Shown one piece after another: positions 37,820 through 49,019 of a stretch of 64,000 nt of DNA. The notes beneath the pieces were generated by a model, which did not search any database, was not told the DNA's origin, and was given only the letters and a program-made list of their open reading frames with translations. Source of the stretch: Megalonaias nervosa (taxonomy: Eukaryota > Mollusca > Bivalvia > Unionida > Unionidae); assembly GCA_016617855.1 (NCBI GenBank), contig JAECUM010006784.1, forward strand, positions 1 through 64,000. The letters are read 5' to 3'. The translations under genes and the position numbers were made by a program. Numbering within the stretch: the first letter of the stretch is position 1; each line of letters starts with the position of its first letter.

Positions 37820-39720
37820 GTCAAACGTGGACATCAACGATGTTCGTTTGAAGCCCCCAAAAGGGCCAGCGTCGATAGTCTTTATCCAAAATGTGTCAAC
37901 GATGATGATGCTGCGTTGCTAACAGCAATACCCTCAAGAGCACGTGTAGTAAATTAATTTACAGAATACATAGAACAGCTGACTTACGAAGACAGAGAAA
38001 ACTCGCGCCATAATAACAAATGGTCGAATTACTTTTACTAACGTGGATTGCTTTAATAAACTAAAATCCCACATCTTAAAGGCGCGTGAATCCAGTTCGT
38101 ATTTGTTGATCATATCCGTTTTATTGACAGTATTAATCAACAAATAACATTGCACACGAGTAATAATGCGTATCAGTATTACAAAATCTTTCATATATAC
38201 GACATCGATATCGTTGCTTGCTAGAGATGAAATTCAGTTCGATGCATTGTATATATATCAGGAATGGCACTTGACCGTCTTTGGTGTTTGTGTTTAAGAT
38301 TTGTTACTACATATGCGTAATGGATTCTAAACGCGGTTATGATGTTGCGGAATGAACGGAGAGGATGTAAAATCGGATGATACGGAATGCTAACATCGGT
38401 GCCAATTTTGTTCCACTTCTTGATGCATATCTGTGTGAATACGGAGTTATCAGACCCTCATATACACTCAAACGTTACTTACACGAGGGCTATTCTGAAC
38501 TTCTCGCGGCGGCGCAAAGCAGTCTCAGCAAAATTACCATGCTGTACTCGATCGCCATCGAAGATACAACAATTAGTATGGGTGAGTTTCAAATGGTTTT
38601 GGTTGAAATGGAAAACCACCGACATATCTGCGCACAGATAAAGTCATCCGGCAAAACCTCCACGGAAAACTTCGCTTCCCCAATGGGAGAATAATTTCCT
38701 TTTGAAACGTAAAAAAGTATTTAAATGCCAAGAAAACTAGCAGATCTTACACGTCAAATTATTAAGGAAATGCAACACCTGCATTGTTCCATTCTTGCAA
38801 AAGGACTCCATGACATATATGGAATCAGCTCGACTGGACTGTATAAGATATTGAATGCTCTCAAATATTGTCCAGCGTTTAAAATATATGGTATCAACCA
38901 TAAAGATGTACAGTCTATAATTTAGATTATTAAGTCAGTAAAACAGCTGATATCTAGAAAGAAAAAAAAAGTACAGTCCATGGATGTACTCGATATCACA
39001 TGTGTATAGACGTACGATGTGGGTTTTTTTCTTTCTTTAACCGTGTTTTCCAATCATCTTTCCATTTACATCGTTGTATTTTTTTCTGGACGTACTTTTA
39101 CTTCATGATTTGGAAAGAAAACTTGATAATCCAATAAAATTACAGAAAAGATAGCTCTAATTAGTAAACACAAGTAATGAGTCGTTTTATCAACAATTTA
39201 AACATATTTTACTGATTTTCTTTTCTGGTTATTATTTGGTAAAATATTCTATAATCTCAATATACATTGGTTACATCTAGATGCGCGGGATTGTTATATG
39301 AAGGATACGTCATCAATGACGCATTGCATTTTGACATAGAAAGGAACGCTGTTATATAATTAGCGCTAATATATCAGCATCCATTGTACCTTTAGGGATG
39401 CACCATTAAATTTTCATGGGGGGGGGGAGAATGACCGGGATTTTCTTTTGGGCTGGGAGATTTTAATTTTTTCCCTTCTCCATAATTTGTTTATTCAACT
39501 AATATAATGGATAAAATTAGTTGTTTTGTTTCTATTCTTCAGAGCAAGAATATTTTTGAAGTAAATTGAGTGTGGAATTTTTTTTCTCAAAACAATCCCA
39601 TGATGCCCCCTATCCAACAAAATAATTGGTCGATCCCTTAGCAGCTGTACAAGAAGACAAAAAATATTAATTAGCCATTTTTGTTGTCTGTGTGACATCA
39701 AAACAATTTTTCCTACCCAG
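37820..39720. other. Rest of gene 2 last intron
   Basis: It holds short open frames at 38377-38694 (105 codons) and 38725-38925 (66 codons) on the plus strand. Neither is recognised. The second is helix-rich with a possible helix-turn-helix-like GISSTGLYKILNAL. They may be further remnants of the element that left polymerase copy 2. Confidence 0.35.
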
Positions 39721-39879
39721 GTTTTACATTTACTTCCTTCTGGTGGATGTGATCTGAATACTGGGACAGATGTTTCACTTCCGGTCATCGATTTTGACAG
39801 CATCCTGAGAATATTGGCTGGAACTGCCCACGTGTTGGAGTCAATTGAGAACAACCTTAAGCAAATTCAGTACTGTTAG
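39721..39879 (+). CDS. Gene 2 last exon: helix D and stop
   Basis: The acceptor 'caatttttcctacccag' ends at 39720 with a good pyrimidine tract. The exon enters in phase 0 and reads 52 codons to TAG at 39877-39879. It starts VLHLLPSGGCDLNTGTDV and then forms an amphipathic helix from LPVIDFDSILRILAG to a terminal QIQYC. From the V of VIDFD as 1, V1, D3, D5, L8, R9, L11, I28 and C31 are identical to gene 1, with [YF]4 conservative, no gap, and C31 the last residue here. This is the strongest single piece of evidence that the two genes are paralogs. Confidence 0.65.
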   Translation, partial: VLHLLPSGGCDLNTGTDVSLPVIDFDSILRILAGTAHVLESIENNLKQIQYC

Positions 39880-40084
39880 TAAATGCAATGCGGATCCTAC
39901 TGAGGTTTCAGAATCATTTATCACCATGTAAAGTTTTTGAAGATGTATTCATAAAATTCTTTTTTACCGTACGTTCATGTAATAGAATTGTTTATCCTAT
40001 TGTTGATTTCTTTCCACAATTCCTTTGCTGCCTGTTACTATATGTGCAGTCTCTTATATATGTTTTTATGCCCTGGTTCAAAGG

Positions 40085-40086
40085 TA

Positions 40087-40123
<37 letters not shown>

Positions 40124-40512
40124 AACTACATTAAAAATCAATCCCGAAATTAAACAAATAAATGTAGGACTTATATTGTAGTGGTAAATGTGTGTCGAGC
40201 GTATGCAGGTAATGAAATAGGTTAGATGGGTTACAAAGTAGTCAGATAGATAGGTAGCTAGCTAGATAGCTAGATAGATAGATTGATAGATTTGTTGATT
40301 GATTGATTGAAAGGTATGTAATTTATGTAATTGCCAAAAATAATTAAAAAAATAAAATTAATATAAACTGTGAAAGAAATAGTAAACAAGAAATGTGACT
40401 TAAGATGAGATGTATATGAATTTGATGTAAGTGTCCAAAAAAATTAAGTCTGTGATGGATGGATGGACTGACGGACAGACAGACACTGACAGACAGACAG
40501 ACAGACAGACAG
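40085..40512. repeat. Cluster of (ATT)n, (GATA)n and (GACA)n tracts
   Basis: (ATT)n at 40085-40121, imperfect (GATA)n at 40240-40312 and (GACA)n at 40478-40512, leading to the 113-nt hairpin. Confidence 0.9.
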
Positions 40513-40538
40513 ATGAATAGAATCTATGTGGGGTTAGG

Positions 40539-40651
40539 ACCGAGACAAGGAAATCCCAGTCAAGGGATTATATTATTTGTCTCCCCACAAGGCATAGCCT
40601 CGCTGGGAGGCAAATAATGTAATCCCGCGACTGGGATTTCCTTGTCTTGGT
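40539..40651. repeat. 113-nt foldback hairpin
   Basis: Arms 40539-40579 and 40611-40651 are 41 nt and nearly perfectly complementary (gacaaggaaatcccagt... pairs with ...actgggatttccttgtc). The 31-nt loop can extend the stem through ctcccc/gggagg. It sits just after (GATA)n and (GACA)n tracts. Confidence 0.85.
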
Positions 40652-41158
40652 ACAAACACCGTCATAGATTGTTTTTCTCACCCACTTTTTTTCCAACTAA
40701 ATTAAAATAACCCTGCACCCTTGCAATTTAGTTAGCAGATTTAAAACACAGTATTCATCAGGTACTATTATTGCTTGTCACTCCGTATAAAAGTCATCAG
40801 GTTTACTCTTTTATGAAAAGCTGAATAATTATCTAAGTGGAATCTAGTTACATATGCCGCTCTGAGAAAAAGGGGGAAAAAGTAAAGAAAAAGTTATAAT
40901 TTGTTATATGTTGGAAGTATTGAGCAATGAGCGTCTCGAGCCACGTGCTTTTGTTTATACTGCGCATCAAGACGAATATGTTAATGAGGGCAATGGAGTG
41001 ACATGTCGACCCTAAGTACACAAGTTCTACGCATGAGAAAATAGAAACATAAAATCATTTGATATTAATACTGTATTATCATACTTAATCGATGGATGTC
41101 ATATAAATTGGCAATAAATAATTAATCTTTCATACGGTTAAGTTTAAACTTTCATCAG

Positions 41159-41394
41159 TTCTAATTTGGAAAACGTTCAATGGCAGGCAACGGCATGATA
41201 CTGTGCAGTACAATATGTGTACTGGGTACAGTTCTAACGAAGAGTGTAGTGATATCAGGATATTTCTAATTCATGACTTTCTTGGAAATTTATATTTCTG
41301 TCCTGCAAGTATTGCTATCACTAGTATAATGATACTCTACATGAAATATTTTTGTGCAATATCATGTGGACTGATGAATGAACCACTCTGGTTG
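41159..41394 (+). CDS. Orphan exon candidate with the exon-2 phase signature (1 in, 0 out)
   Basis: A 236-bp open segment runs between 'aaactttcatcag' (ending 41158) and TTG|gtaagt (41395). It enters in phase 1 and leaves in phase 0, as exon 2 of genes 1 and 2 does, and the donor is excellent. It encodes 78 residues with six Cys and a hydrophobic stretch (PASIAITSIMILYMKYF) near the end. It does not begin with a signal-like segment and helix A is not convincingly conserved. It could be exon 2 of a third, diverged or decayed member, an exon of an unrelated gene, or chance. Confidence 0.22.
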
Positions 41395-41603
41395 GTAAGT
41401 GTATGAGTTTTCATTTCCAACTGCATTATTATATTTGATTTAACTGGGGCGGATTGTGGGTGTTCGACAAAGTTAGAAGAAAGCAATTTGACATAACACA
41501 TTTCTGGTTTCTGCCAGCTTTGCAGTAGCACTTGAGTTTGATTTTGTGTGGCCACTGATGTGTATTGCCTGTGTGTCTGGAGCTCTATCAAATAGATCGA
41601 CTT

Positions 41604-41828
<225 letters not shown>

Positions 41829-42516
41829 GTTGTTGTAGTTGTTGTTGTATTTTCTAACAATTCCGTCAGGCACAGCAGAATGCATGAAGGGTTTCTTTTT
41901 AAAATTAGTTCCTAGCGCGTGGTCACCATAACTGCGACAACAGGTCTGAGATAACCAGAATGAGATAGGAAAAGTAAGGTTAGTAAAACAGATAAACAGG
42001 TAGATTTCTCTGTCGCATGGACGAGAAATGTATACTCAAATATATATTTTAGTAGAGATCATTCCTAAATTGCTGCCCTGCCTCGTTTGATATCATTTAT
42101 ATGAGTCTCGAACAGCAACGTGAATTTTTCAATATCTTTATTCAGATATATTGTTCTGCAACAATAGGTGAAATACGAAATGAAAAATGTACAATATATA
42201 AATATTTATATTTTATTTGATGATAATTTCCTGTTCTACGCTTTTCTCTTGTGATTGATAATTTGGCGTATATCAACTTAACTCTTGATAACTATAGACA
42301 TATTCTAATACGCCAGGTGTAATAAAACACATCACTATCAAGCGAACCAACTCCTTCGCGAGGCTGACTTGAGGTCAATTTTCCGATTATTTTCAAAGAT
42401 CTTACGACAACAGACGTTGTCAGCTGAAGGGGTGGGGGTGGAGGTGGGGTGTCGTAAACGCGCTAATGCCACAATGAGTTTTCATCTTATCAGCTAACGA
42501 CCATATTTAAGAGGGG

Positions 42517-42780
42517 GCAACTGGTGGCCGAGTGGTCAAAGGCGTTCGCTTTTACAGATCACTAACAACTCTCCTTTGTCCGCATGGGTTCGAGTCTCGG
42601 TTCGGCCAAAGTGGGATGTGAGAAAGCTTGCCAGTAGCTTGCACGCAACTAATCATGCTGAACAGCATGACGTCTGCTTTAGTAACTGGCTAATTATTTC
42701 GTTTGAGAAATACCATCCCAACACCGACTTCCCAGCATCAAACAAATAATCACTCAAATCTGAAAAGGATATAAACATAG
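42517..42780 (+). mobile_element. tRNA(Leu/Ser)-like-head SINE, family E
   Basis: The head at 42517-42608 has A box tggccgagtggtcaaaggcg and B box gggttcgagtctcgg, separated by an extended arm as in type II tRNAs. The body contains gagaaagcttgccagtagctt, shared with 59018-59262 and 62866-63012. The tail segment (caaacaaataatcactcaaatct) is shared with 34081-34200. Not a functional tRNA: the acceptor stem is not paired and the repeat continues past the head. Confidence 0.8.
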
Positions 42781-42889
42781 ATGTACATACAATTAGCGTA
42801 AAGGTTAGGAATTTTACAACATAATTAAATTTAATGGTGGCATGTATACATTGTACTGACGACACTGATGAAGGTATGACTCATGGAAC

Positions 42890-43137
42890 GTTGGTTGACT
42901 GTTTTAAACGGCACTTTTAACACATTATTGACTCGTGGAACGTTGGCTGACTTTTATTAACGGCATTTTTAGCGCATTATTGGTCATATTATGTCGACGG
43001 AATGGTAGCTAAGTATCTTTCCCAAGGAAACAACGAGGCAATCGATCCCGGGCTGGACTGGGCGGGTTTCGAACCCATGACCCTTTGCATTATGAGTCCG
43101 GTGTTATAATACCAAACGAGCCACCATGGTTCTCCTA
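42890..43137 (-). mobile_element. tRNA-derived SINE, family H
   Basis: On the minus strand a tRNA-like head (tggtggctcgtttggt... and gggttcgaaacccgcc) is followed by a body ending in 'aaacggcacttttaacacattatt'. The tail unit with 'gactcgtggaacgttggctgac' is duplicated in tandem (42872-42915 and 42930-42975). It lies head-out against the family E copy. Confidence 0.75.
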
Positions 43138-43426
43138 TGAAACGGTGAAATTGCATGGAGTTCTTTGAATTCACATGTATTTCAATGTTTGTTTCAGATG
43201 ATATCAATTGATCAGGGACATTATGCATATTACAAACACATTATACACTATAAAGTACATCATGCTAGAAAATGTGCATTTGAATTATAACACTAATTTG
43301 TCTTAGTTACCAGCTGAATAATGGTTCCCACTATTCCCATATCAACATAAATGTTTCGTTGCTCTCAGATTTGATTGCAATATATTTTTTCCAAATTACA
43401 GTGGTTTAAGAAAAACGTTCAACCCC

Positions 43427-44740
43427 TCTTATCCACGCACAACTTTTCTTATGTTACATATATAGATGCAATATTTGGTTAGAAGAAAACAAAAATACAT
43501 TGGTTGCTCATATATTACATCTGCAGTCGTATCTCCCAATATTATAGTCTTTTCCCTTGGCACAGTATCTATTTTCACTTTATTCCAAATCCAGTGGGAC
43601 ACATCATTCCACAGCCTGTTCGTCACATCACATTCCCAAAACACATACAATATTGTTTCCGGTAAAGTTTTACAAAAAGTACATTTATCGGTCTCCGATA
43701 ATTGTATTTTATGGAAAAGCGAATTCATTGTCAAAATTCTCTGAGTAACACGAAAAATTAAAACTATTGCAATTTTGAATTTCTTGTTATTTTAAAACGT
43801 TTAGTATATATTTCAAGATACACATATCTATATTCAAACTGAAAGTTTCATTCCATTTCCTTTCACTAGCTGATTTAACATCCGATTTCAAGAGCGGTTT
43901 GTAAAAGTATTTACATTCTTTATTATCATGAAAGAAAATGGAAATGGATAGATGGAAATGGATAAACCGGTGTCATTATATCTAACTGCAACTTTGACAT
44001 AAAAACTTGACACATTGAATTATACCTTGAAAATAAGGAAATTCGTGTTGAGATCATATTTAGCTTTCAAACTATCAAAATCAGCAGTCGTGTTTTGCTC
44101 TTTAAGCGTATCACAAATATAAATTACATTATGTTCAAACCTTTTCTTATAGAAAACTGGTACTTTTTTCACCCTTATAAATTTATTCACCCATAAATTT
44201 ACTTTCATAAGATCTTCTCCTGGCCGGGGTATATTTGCCTCTATTAACAGTTTCCAAACCAGTAAAACATCTCGCCAAAATGCATATTTTATCTTTTGGG
44301 CCAATGTCATTACATTTTCACTTCCTAATAAGAACACGTACTTAATCTCACATATTTCATACTTAAACAAACTGACAAATTTTCGATCAGATAGAAGAAT
44401 TCTTCGAATCCATGTTGTTTTCAAAGCTAATATAAATTTATCAGCTTCTATCATTACCAAGCCACCTTTAGAAAGAATTTGATGCATAGTCTTTCTTTTA
44501 ACTTTATCCTCTTTTGATTTTCAAATAAAGTTGAAAAATAATTCATGTAATTCCCGAATAAAATTTTGCGGAAGGTTTGGTAACGAGATGAACAAAATGA
44601 TTAAGGTTTGGAATAATTAAAGTTTTCTGAACTGTTATTTTACTAAGGATCGCTTTTTCCAATGTTTTAAACAATTTTTAATCATTTCTATTTTATTTTC
44701 GAAATTCATCTTTACCATTTTATCTAATTCCACCTAAAAC
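43427..44740 (-). mobile_element. L1/Tx1-like LINE, 3' part of ORF2, decayed
   Basis: Read on the minus strand from 44740 down: ELDKMVKMNFENKIEMIK and HWKKRSL, then a GGLVMIEADKFILALKTTW segment (about 44460), and near the end a KCTFC...YVFWEC zinc-knuckle-like stretch (about 43680-43620). This order, downstream of the reverse transcriptase catalytic core, is typical of L1/Tx1-clade ORF2 C termini. At least two frames are needed and stops intervene, so the copy is dead. The reverse transcriptase and endonuclease parts were not seen further upstream, consistent with a 5'-truncated insertion. Confidence 0.7.
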
Positions 44741-44894
44741 TTAATGGGAAAATGATCTTAATTCCACCGAAAACTTTATGGGTATATGATGCAAATTCAG
44801 TCACTCGTTTAACTAAAATTTCCTATCTTTTCTTGTTGTATTTTAGGTTTTGAAAAAAGCTGTCACTGAAATCGGGAGACAGTTCATTGTATTG

Positions 44895-47055
44895 GTAATT
44901 TCTCCTTCGTCCTTTCTCGTACATGTATGCAGGCAGGGATGCACATATATGCAGATGTATATGGGTATAGATAAATGCGTATATATGCGCATACGATTTT
45001 TTTTAGTACATGAGTATGACTGTTTATGCATGCTCTTATATTAATTTGTGTACAATTACTAACATTGTCATATATATCTTGAAATTATTAATGCAAACGA
45101 TTTCTTCTTCTATTCAAAAGATTCTCTCTTCCTTCCCTCTTACCTTCCATCTTCCCCTTGCTTTTTTTCTGGTATAAATAATTTACTAACATAAACGTAT
45201 TACAGGCATGTAGTATTTGTCTCTACGTCAATAAAAAAAATTTCTCCTTCGTCCGTTGATTCATAGTGATTCTTGTTATTATTTCTCTGTAAACTTATAT
45301 TTTCAGCAGCATCTCGTTTATCTTTGCTTACAGCTAAACTGAATCACTTTTGCTTAAGAAAAAGTCTTCGGTGTAATGGGGACGTTTTTATTTTTAATTT
45401 TGTTTAAGTTTTATTTTTATCGCACGAGAATATTAACAGTATTTTACCCCAGGCTGCCGGATCCAAACAATTTGGTAAATATAGATGAAACATTGATTAT
45501 CAAAACAAGTCCCTCGAGGAAGCAGACATAATCAAAACAAGTCCCTCGAGGAAGCAGACATAATCAAAACATGTCGCTTTGAGGAAGCACTCGTAATCAC
45601 AGCTTGTCGTCTCCATAAACCAGTCATAATCAAGCCATTTCGCCTCCAGAAGCAGTCATAATCAAGCCATTTCGCCTCCAGAAGCAGTCATAATCAAGCC
45701 ATGTCGCCTCCAGGAAGCAGTCATTATCAAGTCATGTCACCTCGAGGAAGCAGTCATTATCAAGCCATGTCACCTCGAGGAAGCAGTCATGATCAAAGCA
45801 TAACTAAAAATCGTTTACAGACTATGTGTATTTAAATTTACTTCCGGATATGTTAGATTCCTTTCCTTGAAATGTGCGCGAAAAGTTTTATAATTTTTTA
45901 AATGAACTAAAAAGTATGTATGTAAAAGTTTGTAACAACAAAGTATATTTGTACCAATGTTAATTTGCCAAACATAAACTTCTAGTTATATACTGTATTT
46001 GAGGAAACTTGGACGCATGAAAACACTGTTTCAAAGAAATAAAGCTTGATTTCATAGTCTAACCTTAATTTAATTTCTTAAAGGCAAATGCTCTAAATGT
46101 GTCATCTTGAAGGATGAAACTAGGCTAAATTAAACAAACAGACGGGTAGCAAGAGATCTCCTTGCTTGTGCCATTTATGTACCTAGATTTGATTAATATT
46201 ATAAAGATTGGACAGAGATCCATACATCTTGCCTGTGCCAGAGGGAAAACTGTAACAGATGATAGTACGTATATTTCCAAATGTCCGAGGTGCTTAAGAC
46301 TTCATGTAATGGCCCAAACCATGTGTTTCAGGTGTAGATGTATGCATTTTGACACTCCTGCAAAAATAGCGGACACGGTCAGTTTGGAGTAACACCATCC
46401 CCCACCTCATAAGATAGATGTTACATACTTCCAGTCTGCAGTATGCCTCTAAACAGTATGTTGTTGTTTTTTTTTACTGTCGATAATTAGTACAATCAGG
46501 TTTTCCCGTCAGGCATGATTCCTTATTTGGAAGAGATATGAAGATTTGTTTAACCGCGACAAGTTCGCCCTCCCGGAACACGACTTGCTCTGAGTACGCA
46601 AATCTTCACATCTACCTCTGACAAGGACCTTTAATGTATAATGTAAAATTAGGATGTCCAGGTTATATGAGGCCACGTTGAATGAAATAGCGACAGATAA
46701 TCGACAGATAATACAGGGACAACAAGATGAATCACTTCATCGAAATGTCCAGTTATCTTGAGCTCCTCTCGAGTCAAGTCGATGATAAAAACGTGATATC
46801 AAAAGCCTTTGATGACAGTACAAATAGGAGTATTATATCAAAACAATGCTCTCGTTTTGTTGAAGAGGGTATCTCAGTTACGCTACTCCTTGAATATACA
46901 TAATTTCCTTATGGAAGGGTGCAGAATAACGCCCACTGATTAGCAGAGTAAATGGATTTTACGGACTGTTTGATATTTTGTGAAACAAAAGTCAAATATC
47001 CGAAACAGTTTTATTGGTCCATGTAATTCCACTCTTCAGACACGTCTCAACACAG
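44895..47055. other. Mostly unannotated DNA with one minisatellite
   Basis: Outside 45498-45790 no gene is recognised. A small exon-like segment precedes it at 44847-44894 (see findings). Confidence 0.45.
45498..45790. repeat. 32-33-bp minisatellite, 9 copies
   Basis: Units of the form aatcaagccatgtcgcctc + caggaagcagtcat. Left-end units (acaagtccctcgagg) differ from right-end units, so turnover is local. Confidence 0.9.
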
Positions 47056-47252
47056 ACAAGTTGGTTGGTTTTTCACGGCACTTTTAACACATTATTTGCT
47101 ATATCATACCTAGAAAATGGTGGCAATATATTTTTTTTTACCAAGGATGCACTGCGACAGCCGACATGCCCTGGCCTGGGCAGGTATTCAAACAGCGACC
47201 CTCGAATTACGAGTCTGACGCGTAACAAACTGAGCTACCTGGCTTCTCAATG
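47056..47252 (-). mobile_element. tRNA-derived SINE, family H-like
   Basis: The minus-strand head (ccaggtagctcagtttgttacgc, B-box-like ctgtttgaatacctgcc) is followed by a body sharing 'cacggcacttttaacacattatt' with the 42890 element. About 195 bp. Confidence 0.7.
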
Positions 47253-47383
47253 ACAAAAAAAAGTTTACAATCATCAAAATTTTCTTTGAGCTCAAAATGC
47301 GATATTTTCTTTATCTAACATTAGCAACAATAATAAAAACACCTGAATGTTTTCTAAATCAGTTCTTTTTAAAGCTTCGGTAA

Positions 47384-47436
47384 AGTATGTATGTATGTAT
47401 GTATGTATGTATGTATGTATGTATGTATGTATGTAT
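47384..47436. repeat. (GTAT)n microsatellite
   Basis: Pure tetranucleotide array. Other simple tracts: (CA)n 16610-16652, (TG)n 18046-18085 and 28126-28162, (AG)n 21900-21931, (ATT)n 21960-21990 and 48979-49017, poly-T about 30290-30310, (TAC)n 52550-52589, (AAAG)n 52886-52910, (TC)n 59443-59481. Confidence 0.95.
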
Positions 47437-47594
47437 TCATTAGCGTTTAAAGGTACATCAATTACCATATATTGCTAATTAAAAGTAAAGTTCTAAGAGG
47501 TAATAATAAAGAATTGCACACAAAACGTTATGAAATTATGCAACAGTAGAACCACTCTCGAACAAATTTCACCCCGGGTACTTCATAGCCTTTG

Positions 47595-47780
47595 ATTTGG
47601 TTCGGAGCTTTATGTCACAGCAACACAAACTGATTATTTAGTATCGAGGCAATTTGAATAAATTTGCTTTGCCCAAGGGCAGACTACGATAGCCGACCCG
47701 AGATGATCCTATCGTAGGATTCTGACCAGCAACGTTTCGATCGTGAGTCCAGCACGTTAACTATTCAGCCACCTTTTTAT
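47595..47780 (-). mobile_element. tRNA-derived SINE, family C (second copy)
   Basis: It shares 'cacagcaacacaaactgattatttagtatcgaggcaa...gcccaa' and the tRNA-like head (gaccagcaacgtttcgatcgtgagtcc) with the element at 2398-2580. Same orientation, diverged. It abuts the minisatellite that starts about 47806. Confidence 0.7.
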
Positions 47781-47805
47781 TATGAGGGATCTTGCTTTGT
47801 GTTCG

Positions 47806-48046
47806 TCCCCAATTCCTGTTACGTTTAAATGTTCTACCCATATTCCCGTTACGTTTTAATGTTTTACCCCAATTCCCGTTACGTTTACTTGCTCTACCAT
47901 TATCCCGTTAAGTTTACATGCTCTACCCCTATTTCAGCTACTTTTAAATGTTCCACCCCTATTCCTATTACATTTCAATGTCCTAACCCTATACCCGTAA
48001 TGTTTAAATGCTGCGTCCCTAATCACGTTACGCATAAATGCTCTCT
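47806..48046. repeat. ~32-bp degenerate minisatellite, about 7-8 copies
   Basis: Repeats of ccctattcccgttacgttt + aaatgttcta with many substitutions. The open frame across it is a repeat translation. Confidence 0.8.
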
Positions 48047-48299
48047 TTCAGGGGATTTTATTTGCTTCTCAAAGAAAAAAATAGGAAACTCCATCATCGG
48101 TCGCTGCAGTTACTATCATTTAAGGCATTTTGCGTTAAATATTCCTACATGTATTATATATCCAGGTCTTTAAATTACTTAATCAAAGAAATGGCTTTAA
48201 ATTTCTACCCAGTTTGGAATGCAAAGGTGGGTACGGCTTCTACAACGATTATCTTAATAAATCTCCTTCAACTTAATGTAAAGGGCATCTATTATTATT

Positions 48300-48978
48300 A
48301 AACTACTTCCATTGGACGGGATTTAAATTCACGTTAAGATATCGCCTCCAAGATTTTCACCGTAATTGCGATCCACTTACTCAAGTACAGGGTGGGTATT
48401 ATCAGATATGATTACAAAGAATGAAAACAAAAAGTTGCAGACAATTTATTGGGCAACACCCGGATTTAGTCTGAAAAACGCCCACATATGCTCGGTAACA
48501 CCTGCAGTTGCCGTCCGCCGACTCGGGTAAAAAAGGACGGCTTAGATGATACCAACAGAAAGCTAGAGTCGACATTGGATTGGATGACTTGATGCAATCT
48601 AGGTGCACAGATAACGCAGTGACAATCCTGTGTTGAATAATTAAAATCTATGCTCAGTGATAGCAATAAACTGTTTGACATCTACGTTCGGAGGGTGCTG
48701 ATCAAGTTTATGTCCCCACTTTGGTCATTAGTGTATCTATTAGTTACATTATATTAACTGCGAATAGATAAAACTGTTTGTGTACACTGGGTCTTTTTAA
48801 AGGCAATGAATGAATTCCGTTGGTTCTTATGTAATTTTATACAAAGGGTATAAAATTAATATTGAGTGTTCCGTATTTCTCAATCCATCTTTGATCAAAA
48901 AATGACCCGTGGTCACCGTTGAATGGATTTGTAGATATTGATCCTGTACACATATCCATTTCCACTACATAAATAAAG

Positions 48979-49019
<41 letters not shown>

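Larger units (their letters stand above)
27487..39879 (+). other. Gene 2 locus: paralogous helical-cytokine-like gene
   Basis: Three well-supported exons (27487-27785, 33787-33930, 39721-39879) and one weak candidate (28884-28949) lie in the same orientation as gene 1. Phases are 1 on entry, then 0 throughout. The product is about 199 residues without the weak exon (221 with it) plus an unseen exon 1: a signal-like start, a ~70-residue propeptide, a strict R-x-R-R site, a helix A with SRTILLAK, a Cys-bearing helical exon and a helix D matching gene 1. Introns are long (about 5.8 and 5.9 kb) and hold two Polinton-type polymerase fossils, minisatellites and a 5'-truncated SINE. A candidate polyadenylation signal (aataaa, about 40157) is ~280 bp past the stop. 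The role is inferred as a secreted signalling protein; its receptor is unknown. Confidence 0.62.

Noticed and set aside
42517..42608. Possible functional tRNA gene
   Set aside because: A and B boxes are present but the acceptor stem does not pair and the sequence continues as a SINE.
46187..46264. Ankyrin-like phrase (SIHLACARGK) in an exon-like segment
   Set aside because: Only one short partial repeat, phase 1/1, no neighbouring ankyrin units.
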